Positions 1 through 9,056 of a DNA stretch of 64,000 nucleotides are shown here, piece after piece. The stretch covers positions 1-64,000 of the forward strand of contig JAUICM010000001.1 in the NCBI GenBank assembly GCA_030427885.1, given 5' to 3'. This DNA comes from Rhodothermia bacterium. GTDB lineage: Bacteria > Bacteroidota > Rhodothermia > Balneolales > Balneolaceae. Made by a program: the position numbers and the translations under genes. The notes under the pieces were generated by a model, which worked only from the letters and a program-made list of their open reading frames with translations, made no database searches and was not told the origin of the DNA. Within the stretch, counting starts at the first letter, position 1, and every line of letters starts with the position of its first letter.

Positions 1-695
1 GATTCGTATATGACGATGATGGAAACAAACTCATCGCACCTAGTGGATTCTACACTCGTGAGCTGAACGCAGAGATGGGATACATCCTTCCAGATTGGAC
101 AGGTGGTTTCAGAACCGATGTTTCTTACAAGAACTTCACCTTCGGAGCTTTCATTGACTTCCAGAAAGGTGGCCAGTTCTACTCTATCTCTAAAATGTTC
201 GGAGCCTACTCTGGTCTGACTAATGAGACTGTTGGAAACAACACTCTTGGAAACCCACTGCGTGATCCAGTACTTGATTCAAACGGAAACGAAGTAACTA
301 TCATCGCTCTTTCTGATGCGGGTAGTAACTCCGGTGGTGTTCTTGTTGAAGGTGTTGATGCAACCACTGGTGAGCCAAGACAAAGTCTGATGAATGCAGT
401 TTCTTATTTCGGAAACGTATATGGCATTAAAGACGCCTGGATCTACGATGCAAGCTATGTTAAACTGCGTGAGTTAAGTGTTACGTACAACTTGCCAGGT
501 AGCATGCTTTCTAATCTTCCACTGCGTCGTGCCAGTGTTTCTTTAAACGCTAAAAACCTATGGTTGATTTATGCTCAAGAAGATGGTACTGATCCATCAA
601 CTGTACAGAACGGTACTACCGGATTCTCTTTCTGGGAAGGTGGTGGACTACCAGGTACTCGTTCAGTTGGTTTCAGTGTAAATCTTGGCTTCTAA
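1..695 (+). CDS. SusC-type TonB-dependent outer-membrane receptor, C-terminal part (5' end outside window)
   Basis: The reading frame is open from base 3 to the stop at 693-695, so only the last 230 or so residues of a longer receptor are present. The visible part is rich in alternating polar and aromatic residues typical of outer-membrane beta strands. It contains the late SusC hallmarks: a YVKLRELSVTY strand, then SLNAKNLW, then a final strand ending in GFSVNLGF with a terminal Phe, the usual insertion signal for barrel proteins. SusC barrels form the channel through which oligosaccharides captured by a SusD lid enter the periplasm, powered by TonB. A SusD gene starts 19 bases after the stop, as expected for a susCD pair. 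The substrate cannot be read from this fragment; xylo-oligosaccharide is inferred from the gene context. Confidence 0.93.
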   Translation, partial: FVYDDDGNKLIAPSGFYTRELNAEMGYILPDWTGGFRTDVSYKNFTFGAFIDFQKGGQFYSISKMFGAYSGLTNETVGNNTLGNPLRDPVLDSNGNEVTIIALSDAGSNSGGVLVEGVDATTGEPRQSLMNAVSYFGNVYGIKDAWIYDASYVKLRELSVTYNLPGSMLSNLPLRRASVSLNAKNLWLIYAQEDGTDPSTVQNGTTGFSFWEGGGLPGTRSVGFSVNLGF

Positions 696-714
696 TCATA
701 ACAGAGGCAATAAC

Positions 715-2193
715 ATGAAACTTCCAAATAAGAAAATGACTATGAATTCTTTTAAAAAACTAAGCGTAGTTCTACTTGCAGTGGTTGTATTCGCAAATTG
801 CGATGACTTCGGAGACATTAACGTGGATCCGAACAACCCTTCATTAGTAAAGACGGAGCTACTTTTGACAAATTCACTTAGAGGTGTAAGTGATGTGATT
901 GGAGCAACAACACCAATGGCATATGTTCAACATACTGCTTGTACTCAGTACAACGAAGAATGTCGGTATCAGAATGTAAGCTTTGACTTCAGTGGGTGGT
1001 ATTTTACTGAACTAAAAGACCTTCAAACCATCATTGATCTAAACACCGATGAGACAACCAAAGGCGATGTGATCAGCGGTGGTAGCAATGCCAACCAGAT
1101 CGCAGTAGCCCGTATCATGAAAGCCTACTTCTATCATATGATGACAGACCGCTGGGGATATCTCCCATACACCGAAGCCTTGCAAGGTGCTGACAACTTC
1201 TCTCCTGCTTACGATAGCGATCAGTCCATCTATACTGATCTTATTAAAGAGCTCAAAGAAGCTGTTGCTCAAATGGATGGTGGAGTTGGTGTAAACGGTG
1301 ATTTCATCTTTGATGGTGATATGGATAAGTGGGCTAAATTTGCGAATACACTTCGCTTGAGAATAGCCCTCAGAATGTCTGAAGCTAACCCTTCTCTTGC
1401 AGAAACTGAATTCGTTTCAGCACTGAATGCAGGTGTGATCACAGATAACGTCTGGTATCCATACCTTGCAGAAACAGCAAACCAAAACCCTTGGTATGCA
1501 CGTTTTATTACCAGAACGGATTATGCGATCACTGATGTACTTGCGGACACTATGGCTGCTCTTACTGATATGCGTCTTACTGCATATGCCGATCCTGCTC
1601 CAAATGCAGATGATGGTGATGGTGTTACAGAGATCTCTGATATCGTTGGTCTTTCCTACCATATCTCCGATCCGGGTTCTATCACAAATGCTGAAGTATC
1701 CTTCCCAGGTCAGGCTATGCGTGCACAGGATGCACCACTGGCAATCATCTCAATGGCAGAAGTTAAGCTTGCACAAGCGGAAGCTGCTCACAGAGGTTGG
1801 ATCGCTGGTGGAGATGCTACAGCTGCTACCTTGTATGCTGAAGGTATTGCCGCTTCCTGGGATCAGTGGGGTGTAACCGGTGACGGTACAGCTCTGGCTG
1901 CTTACATGGCTAACGCAGAAGTTGCTTACACTGCAGGAAATGCAATGGATCAAATTGCATACGAAAAGTGGGTAGCTCTGTACGGTAATGGTTACGAAGC
2001 ATGGAGTGAGTGGAGAAGACTGGATCACCCAACGCTTGTTCCGCACCCAGATGCCTTGAACACTTCAGGCCAGATTCCTGTTCGTCACGGATATCCTTCA
2101 TCTGAAAGTCAGCTTAACGAAGCTGCTTACACTGCAGCGGTTTCTGCTCAGGGAACGGATGACGAATCAACTCACGTTTGGTGGGATAACTAA
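715..2193 (+). CDS. SusD/RagB-family nutrient-binding outer-membrane lipoprotein (SusD-like_2 type)
   Basis: The product is about 492 residues. The ATG at 715 is preferred over a TTG at 685 that lies inside susC, because it gives a lipoprotein signal of normal length ending in a lipobox (VFANC) about 29 residues in; ATGs at 736 and 742 are also possible. After the Cys the sequence reads DDFGDINVDPNNP, characteristic of the SusD-like_2 branch. The TPR-like helical body follows, with the conserved late stretch AYEKWVALYGNGYEAWSEWRR. SusD proteins sit on the cell surface and hold the glycan over the SusC channel. The gene directly follows susC and is followed by a strong terminator, so the pair is the end of a transcript. 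Glycan specificity is inferred only from the xylan-degrading neighbours. Confidence 0.95.
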   Translation: MKLPNKKMTMNSFKKLSVVLLAVVVFANCDDFGDINVDPNNPSLVKTELLLTNSLRGVSDVIGATTPMAYVQHTACTQYNEECRYQNVSFDFSGWYFTELKDLQTIIDLNTDETTKGDVISGGSNANQIAVARIMKAYFYHMMTDRWGYLPYTEALQGADNFSPAYDSDQSIYTDLIKELKEAVAQMDGGVGVNGDFIFDGDMDKWAKFANTLRLRIALRMSEANPSLAETEFVSALNAGVITDNVWYPYLAETANQNPWYARFITRTDYAITDVLADTMAALTDMRLTAYADPAPNADDGDGVTEISDIVGLSYHISDPGSITNAEVSFPGQAMRAQDAPLAIISMAEVKLAQAEAAHRGWIAGGDATAATLYAEGIAASWDQWGVTGDGTALAAYMANAEVAYTAGNAMDQIAYEKWVALYGNGYEAWSEWRRLDHPTLVPHPDALNTSGQIPVRHGYPSSESQLNEAAYTAAVSAQGTDDESTHVWWDN

Positions 2194-2217
2194 GATAGTT
2201 TCTGAATTATCTTGATT

Positions 2218-2249
2218 TTAAAGGCCTGCTGGTACCAGCAGGCCTTTAA
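2218..2249 (+). terminator. Palindromic terminator after susD
   Basis: This is a perfect 32-base palindrome with arms reading TTAAAGGCCTGC. It is GC-rich at the core and A/T at the base, and lies 24 bases after the susD stop. There is no long T-run, but the A/T-rich edges fit a factor-independent terminator working in both directions. Confidence 0.75.
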
Positions 2250-2536
2250 GTTATATGTAGGTACCAGACGAGTAATTAATATCATTCCAGAACATCAAGT
2301 TATTTATCTGCTTATCACAAAAAGTACATATATATATATAATCATTGCTAGCTTTTAGTACCTGATGTCAGGAGTCAAATTTTTAAGCATAGTTACCTTG
2401 AAAACATAGATGACCTCTATATCGACAAGTGACATCAGGACTATTTTATACTTGATAGCCAAAGTTTCGTAACTGAATTGTTGCGAAACTTTTTTAATAT
2501 GGATTAGACCAAAATATCTTTATGGTGAGAAAATTT
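2250..2536. other. Intergenic stretch with hairpins, no gene seen
   Basis: No credible coding frame is visible. It holds a short TA-dinucleotide run near 2329-2340, a 10-base inverted repeat (CCTGATGTCA at 2361-2370 and TGACATCAGG at 2430-2439) and a terminator-like hairpin at 2461-2495. Confidence 0.6.
2461..2495. terminator. Terminator-like hairpin
   Basis: AAAGTTTCG at 2461-2469 pairs with CGAAACTTT at 2484-2492 around a 14-base loop, and a T-run follows on the plus strand. It lies between susD and the convergent small HTH gene, so it could stop transcripts from either side. Confidence 0.6.
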
Positions 2537-2863
2537 TCAAGGAGATTTTAATACTTTAGTAACCCATGCTCGACTAACCCCAAATTTTCTTGCCAAATCT
2601 GCTTTTGAGTCTACTTTTCCTTCATTTATTAATTGGGTAAATAATTCTTTTTGTTCGGCTCGTGAAAGTTTTTTATTGGCCTTATTTTTTCGTTTCTGAA
2701 GTTTTGGAGAGTTAACAATTAATAAGGGTGTTAACCTAAAGTTCGCATCTTCTAAAAATGGGTATTTTTTCACTTGATCTGATCTAATGAGACTTAGTTT
2801 TTGTTGACCAAGATCATTCGAAACTGTCTCTACGTGCCATATTACGCTAAAATAAGTTCGCAT
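2537..2863 (-). CDS. Small orphan helix-turn-helix protein
   Basis: This 108-residue frame ends in a clear HTH of the kind seen at the C-termini of recombinase-associated proteins: a basic KLSRAEQKELF segment, then SKADLARKFGVSRAWVTKVL at about residues 85-105. The N-terminal 55 residues match nothing I recognise. Lys and Arg are abundant, which fits DNA binding. The only Met is the first residue (ATG at 2863), with no ribosome binding site. A terminator-like hairpin lies only about 23 bases upstream of the start, so its promoter would have to be very close or the message is read through from the araC side. It may be a remnant of a mobile element or a free-standing regulator. The HTH is visible; function is unknown. 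Confidence 0.55.
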   Translation of the reverse strand: MRTYFSVIWHVETVSNDLGQQKLSLIRSDQVKKYPFLEDANFRLTPLLIVNSPKLQKRKNKANKKLSRAEQKELFTQLINEGKVDSKADLARKFGVSRAWVTKVLKSP

Positions 2864-2885
2864 TTCGCCCTGAGCCGGGGAGCTA

Positions 2886-2925
2886 AAAAGGACAAATTAG
2901 CGCATGTTGGTTTGTCTTTTTTTTT
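2886..2925. terminator. Terminator hairpin with long T-run
   Basis: An A-rich arm ending in GGACAAA pairs with TTTGTC plus following Ts, giving about 11 pairs including one G-T. Nine Ts follow on the plus strand and five on the minus strand. It most plausibly ends the araC transcript on the minus strand, since no plus-strand gene lies just upstream. Confidence 0.55.
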
Positions 2926-3150
2926 ATGGACAGGAATTACTACTTATACATATTAAGATCTCAGCTCAAAGAAACCTACAATGTTGCGGAGTCAGGTGGG
3001 TAAAGTTGGGAAACTTAAAGGTGTTGTACTTTTTTCACCTTTCCATTCAGGTATTGGTGTTATTTTTATGATCCTAATATGCTAAACATCCTGTGACACT
3101 CTGTTCAAGCCACAGGAAAATAAATATTTACTGTTGTTGATAATATTAAT

Positions 3151-4080
3151 CTACAGTTTATTTCTATACTCAGAAGGAGAAAGCTCGATCAGTTTTTTAA
3201 AGGTTCGAGAGAAATAAAAGGGATCGTTGTACCCCAGTTTATAAGCAATTTCCTTTATACTTTTGTCTGTGAAACTCAGATAGTTACATGCCTTCTGAAT
3301 TTTTAAATGATTAAAATAGCTGATTGGTGTATAACCCGTTCCCTTTTTAAACAGTGAATAAATATGTGAAGCGGAGTAATTCAGGTGATTGGCTAGCTCT
3401 TCAATCGATAATGATGAATGTAAATTCATCTGCATGTATTGAATTACAGAGTTGACAACATCAGAACTGTTTTGGGTAGTATTATTTTTTGCGTGAAAGT
3501 GGGGGTATATAAATGATCCCAATAGTTGTGAAAGACGGATATTTACATACTCAATAATGTCGGTACTATATCCCTTTTCAAGCAATGCAATTATATCCTC
3601 AAAATAACTTATACGTTTATCAGTAAAAGGTATGTTGTGGGCTATCTTTCTTTCGGTAAGCTCTAAGTTCAGATATTTTCTATAAATGCTGTCTGCAATT
3701 TTTCCTCTAAAGTGAACCCAATAAATACTCCATGGTTTTTTTTCTTCAGCTCCGTATTTATGGGGTAGATTAGCAGGTATTATGACATACGAATTTGGGA
3801 TAATTTCAAAAATAGTACTATTCATTTCTATCCACCCACGCCCTTCTAAACAATAAATCAAGATATATTCTTCAGCTCCATTATCCCTTTTTCTAAAGTG
3901 ATTCTCTGCATGCGGGTAATATCCTATATCAGTCAGATATAGATTCTCTGTGATCGGATTATTCTTAATAGTTCTTCTGAGTTTACTGGGGATAACGACC
4001 ATTTTCTGGCCTAAGAACCCTTCTCCTTTCATATGTAATTTAATAGTAGAATTGTCCATGTTTTTTAACCTTTTGTCCAT
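3151..4080 (-). CDS. AraC/XylS-family transcriptional regulator
   Basis: This 309-residue regulator has an N-terminal cupin-like sugar-sensing half (about residues 45-180, with VIIPANLPHKYG in the beta-barrel) and a C-terminal double HTH (about residues 205-307). The latter shows the family signature IKEIAYKLGYNDPFYFSRTFKK followed by SPSEYR. Proteins of this shape bind a sugar in the cupin and switch transcription of uptake and catabolic genes. It is divergent from the sugar porter gene at 4223 with a 142-base shared intergenic region, a layout that suggests it controls the porter and following genes, probably in response to xylose or arabinose (inference). Translation could start at 4080 or at the second Met (4059). 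There is no signal peptide, as expected for a cytoplasmic regulator. Confidence 0.92.
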   Translation of the reverse strand: MDKRLKNMDNSTIKLHMKGEGFLGQKMVVIPSKLRRTIKNNPITENLYLTDIGYYPHAENHFRKRDNGAEEYILIYCLEGRGWIEMNSTIFEIIPNSYVIIPANLPHKYGAEEKKPWSIYWVHFRGKIADSIYRKYLNLELTERKIAHNIPFTDKRISYFEDIIALLEKGYSTDIIEYVNIRLSQLLGSFIYPHFHAKNNTTQNSSDVVNSVIQYMQMNLHSSLSIEELANHLNYSASHIYSLFKKGTGYTPISYFNHLKIQKACNYLSFTDKSIKEIAYKLGYNDPFYFSRTFKKLIELSPSEYRNKL

Positions 4081-4222
4081 TTATTAACAAATATGCTAAC
4101 ATATATTGTTCATTATAAAATCCTATTGCTGTAGTTTAATACATTAAAGTATCTGCAATTCAAATGGATGAATAAAGCAACTTATTATTTTGTAATAAGA
4201 TTTTAATCGAAAGTTGGATTAA
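4081..4222. promoter_or_regulatory. Divergent promoter region, araC / sugar porter
   Basis: This AT-rich 142-base region separates the divergent start codons of the AraC regulator and the symporter, so promoters for both and the regulator's sites should lie here. I could not assign a clean Bacteroidota-type promoter box or a convincing repeated operator by eye. Confidence 0.5.
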
Positions 4223-5635
4223 ATGGATCATAAAGACGCGTACAAATTCAGGTTCAGCTATATCCTGGCGATCTCATCAGTAACTGCCTTAGGTGGGTTT
4301 TTATTCGGGTATGATTGGGTTGTGATCGGGGGAGCCAAACCATTTTATGAGGCATATTTCGGACTTGAGTCTTCAGCGGAAATTGGCTGGGCGGTAAGTA
4401 ATGCCCTGGTTGGGTGTTTGATCGGGGCAGCAATGTCTGGTTTTTTCACTGACAAATATGGTCGAAAAAAAATACTCATACTTTCCGGAATATTATTCAC
4501 GATTTCAGCGGTAGGAACGGCACTTTCAGATTCCTTTTCCTTTTTTGTATATGCCCGCATTTTAGGTGGAATCGGTATTGGGTTAGCCTCCAATGTTTCT
4601 CCAATGTACATCGCGGAAATAGCACCGGCCAAACACCGTGGAAGTCTGGTATCTATTAACCAGCTTACTATCGTATTTGGAATTCTTGCAGCACAAATAG
4701 CCAACTGGGTGATCGCCGAGCCTGTAGGAGAGAGCGCTTCAAATGAATATATCCTTAGTTCCTGGAACGGGCAGTTTGGCTGGCGATGGATGTTCGGAGT
4801 AGAGGCTTTACCTGCCTTCATTTTCTTTGTACTGGCATGGTTTGTTCCGGAAAGTCCCAGATGGTTAGCTAAGCAGCAGAGGAATGGAGAAGCGGAAAAA
4901 GTATTACGAAAAATTGGTGGGGCCGGGTATGCAGCTACTGAATTGAAGTCGATAAAGAATACACTGAATAGTGAGGTTAAAAAGGTAGATATAAAAGAAT
5001 TATGGCAGCCTTCTGTGCTTCCCATTTTGATGATAGGAATAGGATTAGCTGTATTCCAGCAATGGTGCGGTATAAATGTAATTTTCAATTATGCCGATGA
5101 AGTATTTACCAGCGCCGGGTACACCGTTACGGATATGTTGTTCAACATTGTAATTACCGGGGCTGTAAATCTCATCTTCACACTTGTTGCTATGAAAACG
5201 GTTGACAGTATCGGGCGTAAAAAGCTGATGTTGACCGGATCCGGAGGACTTGCCGTGATCTACTTGGTTCTTGCTTTCTTTTACTATACACAGATGCTTG
5301 GAGTTCATATGCTGATACTTGTTGTAGCTGCAATAGCCTTTTATGCAACCTCTCTGGCTCCGGTTACCTGGGTTATTATTTCCGAAATATTTCCAAATCA
5401 TATCCGGGGAGCAGCAATGTCAGTTTCAGTATTTGCTCTGTGGGCAGCTTCTCTGGTACTAACCTATACCTTTCCGATGCTAAACGAAGGGCTTGGGGAA
5501 GGCTCAAAAGGTACAGCACTGACTTTTGGACTATATGCGTCCATTTGCATTTTAGGATTTGTACTGATCCGTAAAAAATTACCGGAAACTAAAGGGAAGT
5601 CACTGGAAGAGCTTGAAAAAGAACTTACAAATTAA
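4223..5635 (+). CDS. Sugar porter of the major facilitator superfamily (XylE-like sugar:H+ symporter)
   Basis: The 470-residue protein has the twelve hydrophobic segments and all signature motifs of the sugar porter family: GGFLFGYD at about 24-31, DKYGRKK at 77-83 between helices 2 and 3, PESPRWL before the central loop, QQWCGINVIFNY at about 280, DSIGRKK in the second half, PVTWVIISEIFP, and PETKG near the end. Members in xylan-degrading bacteria carry D-xylose, L-arabinose or glucose across the inner membrane with protons. It begins the plus-strand run and is divergent from araC, with a DUF5107-TPR gene 19 bases downstream. Xylose as substrate is inferred from context; the family cannot be resolved to one sugar by eye. 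Confidence 0.95.
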   Translation: MDHKDAYKFRFSYILAISSVTALGGFLFGYDWVVIGGAKPFYEAYFGLESSAEIGWAVSNALVGCLIGAAMSGFFTDKYGRKKILILSGILFTISAVGTALSDSFSFFVYARILGGIGIGLASNVSPMYIAEIAPAKHRGSLVSINQLTIVFGILAAQIANWVIAEPVGESASNEYILSSWNGQFGWRWMFGVEALPAFIFFVLAWFVPESPRWLAKQQRNGEAEKVLRKIGGAGYAATELKSIKNTLNSEVKKVDIKELWQPSVLPILMIGIGLAVFQQWCGINVIFNYADEVFTSAGYTVTDMLFNIVITGAVNLIFTLVAMKTVDSIGRKKLMLTGSGGLAVIYLVLAFFYYTQMLGVHMLILVVAAIAFYATSLAPVTWVIISEIFPNHIRGAAMSVSVFALWAASLVLTYTFPMLNEGLGEGSKGTALTFGLYASICILGFVLIRKKLPETKGKSLEELEKELTN

Positions 5636-5654
5636 TGCAGGAATAAGTTTGGTA

Positions 5655-8600
5655 ATGAAGGACAATAATCTGGTCAAAATCTGGGAAGAAAAAGTTTCTA
5701 TACCTACTTATCCGGTTGATAAGCCGGAAAAGAATCCCATGTTTTTCCAGAAAAGGGTATACCAGGGCAGCAGTGGAGTGGTTTATCCAAATCCGATTAT
5801 TGAAAAGATTCACGATGATAAAATAGAAAAGATTTATAACGGTCTGTTTCTGGAGAACAAGTACATCAAGGTTCTGATTCTGCCTGAACTCGGAGGGCGG
5901 GTTCAAATGGCATACGACAAAATTAAAAAGAGGCATTTTGTATATCATAATCAGGTTATAAAACCGGCTCTTGTTGGATTACTAGGACCATGGATATCGG
6001 GAGGGATTGAGTTTAACTGGCCTCAACACCATCGCCCGAGTACCTTTCAGCCGGTAGACTATAAGATTGATGAAAATGAAGATGGCTCTGTAACAGCCTG
6101 GACCAATGAAATTGAGCTAATGTTCCATACAAAAGGGATGGCCGGTTTTACCATCTACCCGGATAAAGCCTATCTTGAAATTAACGTTCAATTGTATAAT
6201 CGTAACGCTCTCCCTCAAACATTTTTATGGTGGGCGAATCCTGCAGTAAGTGTAGATGAACATTATCAATCGGTATTCCCACCGGATGTTAATGCAGTTT
6301 TTGATCATGGGAAGCGTGATGTAGCTACCTTTCCGATCGCCGAAGGAACTTATTATAAAGTTGATTATTCGCCGGGTACTGATATTTCAAGATACAAGAA
6401 CCTGCCTGTACCAACATCATATATGGCTATTCAATCGGATTACGACTTTGTTGGTGGATATGAGCATAATACCGAAGCAGGACTGTTACATGTAGCCAAC
6501 CATCATATTTCTCCGGGTAAAAAACAATGGACCTGGGGAAATGGTGATTTTGGAAAGGCATGGGACCGAAATTTAACGGATGAGGACGGGCCCTATATTG
6601 AGCTTATGACAGGGGTATTTACTGACAATCAGCCGGATTTTTCCTGGTTAATGCCTTATGAGGAAAAGTCGTTCTCACAATATTTTATGCCCTATCAAAA
6701 ACTGGGAGTAGTGAAAAATGCTACAAAGGATATTTTATTAAACATTGAACCCAGTGATGATAAAAAAACAGACCTGAAGATCTATGCGACCTCGGTACAA
6801 GAGCGGGTTCAGGTTAAGTTATTTGCAGAGGGTGAGTTGATCTATGAAGATCAAACTGACCTCAGTCCTGAATCTGCGTATGAAAAAAGCATTGATTCAG
6901 ATCATTCACTTAACAATAAAGATTATGTACTGATTGTAGAAGACAGAGAGGGGTTCGAGCTTATCAGGTATGAACCATCCAAAAACCGGAAGGAAGAAAT
7001 TCCGGAGCCGGCAAAATCTGCAAAACAGCCGGAAGAAATTGAGGGTACCGAACAACTCTATCTCACAGGTCTGCATCTGGAACAATATCGACATGCCACG
7101 TACCAACCCGAACTTTATTATAAGGAGGCCCTGAAAAGAGACCCCAAAGATATCAGGAATAATAATGCACTAGGTACATGGTATTTGCGGCAAGGACGGT
7201 TTGAGGAAAGTGAGGCTTATTTCAGAAAAGCAATTGAAACGCTAACTGAAAGGAATACTAATCCATATAACGGAGAAGCTTTTTATAATCTGGGTCTTTG
7301 TCTGAAATATCAGGGAAAATTAGCTGAGGCATATACTGCTTTTTATAAATCTGTATGGAACAGCGCCTGGCAGGATAAAAGCTATTTCTCATTGGCTGAA
7401 ATTAATACAAGTCGGGGCGAGTTTGAGAAAGCCCTTGAGCATATCAACAAGTCGCTTGACCGGAATGCTGGGAACAGCAAGGGTTGGTCACTTAAAACAG
7501 CCAATCTTAGAAGAAAAAAGGAATATAAAGCAGCCCTGGAAAGCACAGAAACTGCTATTAGCAGGGACCCTTTTAACCTAAGTGCTTATTTTGAAAAGTA
7601 TCTTATTTATGAGCTGACAGGTGAAACAGAAAAAAGGAAGTCCGCTCTGGATAAGTTTATAAAGTTATCACGTCTATCTGTTCAGAATTTGATAGCCTAT
7701 GCGCTTGATTATGCTTCTTCCGGACTATATGATGAAGCTGTGAGTTTGCTCTCGCACGCTGTTGATGACAGCTTGGAAAGAACATACCCGATGGTTCTGT
7801 ATTATCTGGGATGGTTTTATAACAAAAAGGGTGATAAAAAATTGGCTCTTAAGTTCTATCGTATAGCCGCTGCCGCTTCTCCTGATTACTGCTTTCCTAA
7901 TCGGTTGCAGGCGATTCCAGTGTTGAGGGAGGCCATGGAGTTGAACAAAGAGGATGCTATGGCCCCCTATTATCTTGGCTGTCTTTTTTATGATAAACGA
8001 CAAGATGAGCTCGCAATAAGTTATTGGGAGACATCTAAAAGAATAGATAACAGTTTTCCAACAGTACACCGTAACCTGGGGATTGCTTTGTTCAACAAGT
8101 TAAAGGAGCCTGAAAAAGCAATTCAAAGTTATGAAAAAGCCTTTTTCCTGGATCCTTCAGATGCACGTATTCTCATGGAGCTAGATCAGTTGTATAAACG
8201 AACAAACAAAGATCCCCGGGAGCGTCTGGCTTTTCTGGAAGAGCATTTGGAATTGGTTGAGTTCCGGGATGACCTCTATCTTGAACGAGCCGCTCTCAAT
8301 AACTTTCTTGGCCGGTACGGTGAAGCATATGACCTCCTAATGGGGCGTAAATTTCATCCCTGGGAAGGAGGTGAAGGAAGAGTTTCTGATCAGTACGTTT
8401 ATAGCCTGACCGAATTGGCAAAAGAAGATATATATAGAGGGGAATACCATCATGCTATTGAAAAGCTGGAAAAGGCTCGTACTTATCCGGAAAATTTGGG
8501 GGAGGGGAAACTTTTAGGTACTCGCGAAAACGACATTTTCTACTGGATTGGTGTAGCCTGTGAGCAATTAAATGATACTGTTAGGGCAAAAGAATATTGG

Positions 8601-9011
8601 GCTAAAGCTGCAGAGGGAGAGTATGAACCTGCCGCTGCCATTTTTTATAATGACCAACCCGCTGATAAAATATTCTATCAGGCATTGGCCTGGCAAAAGC
8701 TGGAGGAACACGGGAAAGCAGAAGAGTTAAATCAAATGCTGATCAACTATGGAAAAAAACATATGAATGATGAGGTCAAAATTGATTATTTCGCTGTTTC
8801 CCTGCCTGATCTTCTCATTTTTGACGGTGATCTCCCTCTGAGAAATAAAATCCATTGCACTTATATGATTGCCCTGGGGAATCTTTTAGCGGGTAATATC
8901 TCTGAGTCAAGTGCCCTGTTCAATGATATTCTGGCTAAGGATGCTATGCACTTTGGAGCCAAAACACATCTTGATTTTACCAAGTACCAACATGTTAAGT
9001 TGAATAGCTAA
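5655..9011 (+). CDS. DUF5107 (mutarotase-like) protein with C-terminal TPR array
   Basis: The frame extends upstream to a TTG inside the symporter gene, but the ATG at 5655 is the sensible start and gives about 1118 residues. Residues about 35-390 match the DUF5107 type, a galactose-mutarotase-like beta-supersandwich with the characteristic LPELGGRV and GGIEFNWPQHH segments rich in aromatic and His residues. Residues about 480-1090 are a long series of tetratricopeptide repeats (for example NNALGTWYLRQGRFEESEAY and later LEKA, YYLG and NLG units). There is no signal peptide, so it is probably cytoplasmic. It lies 19 bases after the xylose-type symporter, suggesting a role in handling imported sugar or sensing it. 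The family has no function that I can state firmly; sugar binding is inferred from the fold. Confidence 0.88.
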   Translation: MKDNNLVKIWEEKVSIPTYPVDKPEKNPMFFQKRVYQGSSGVVYPNPIIEKIHDDKIEKIYNGLFLENKYIKVLILPELGGRVQMAYDKIKKRHFVYHNQVIKPALVGLLGPWISGGIEFNWPQHHRPSTFQPVDYKIDENEDGSVTAWTNEIELMFHTKGMAGFTIYPDKAYLEINVQLYNRNALPQTFLWWANPAVSVDEHYQSVFPPDVNAVFDHGKRDVATFPIAEGTYYKVDYSPGTDISRYKNLPVPTSYMAIQSDYDFVGGYEHNTEAGLLHVANHHISPGKKQWTWGNGDFGKAWDRNLTDEDGPYIELMTGVFTDNQPDFSWLMPYEEKSFSQYFMPYQKLGVVKNATKDILLNIEPSDDKKTDLKIYATSVQERVQVKLFAEGELIYEDQTDLSPESAYEKSIDSDHSLNNKDYVLIVEDREGFELIRYEPSKNRKEEIPEPAKSAKQPEEIEGTEQLYLTGLHLEQYRHATYQPELYYKEALKRDPKDIRNNNALGTWYLRQGRFEESEAYFRKAIETLTERNTNPYNGEAFYNLGLCLKYQGKLAEAYTAFYKSVWNSAWQDKSYFSLAEINTSRGEFEKALEHINKSLDRNAGNSKGWSLKTANLRRKKEYKAALESTETAISRDPFNLSAYFEKYLIYELTGETEKRKSALDKFIKLSRLSVQNLIAYALDYASSGLYDEAVSLLSHAVDDSLERTYPMVLYYLGWFYNKKGDKKLALKFYRIAAAASPDYCFPNRLQAIPVLREAMELNKEDAMAPYYLGCLFYDKRQDELAISYWETSKRIDNSFPTVHRNLGIALFNKLKEPEKAIQSYEKAFFLDPSDARILMELDQLYKRTNKDPRERLAFLEEHLELVEFRDDLYLERAALNNFLGRYGEAYDLLMGRKFHPWEGGEGRVSDQYVYSLTELAKEDIYRGEYHHAIEKLEKARTYPENLGEGKLLGTRENDIFYWIGVACEQLNDTVRAKEYWAKAAEGEYEPAAAIFYNDQPADKIFYQALAWQKLEEHGKAEELNQMLINYGKKHMNDEVKIDYFAVSLPDLLIFDGDLPLRNKIHCTYMIALGNLLAGNISESSALFNDILAKDAMHFGAKTHLDFTKYQHVKLNS

Positions 9012-9056
9012 TTCAAATACTGAGAATAGGTTCTGTAACCATTTATGGGTTTATAA

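Noticed and set aside
2329-2340. TA-dinucleotide run considered as a promoter or recombination site
   Set aside because: A short simple repeat in AT-rich intergenic DNA with no flanking signature.
4345-5088. A 247-codon open frame on the minus strand inside the sugar porter gene
   Set aside because: It lies wholly inside a clear MFS coding region with all family motifs; the antisense translation has no recognisable domain.
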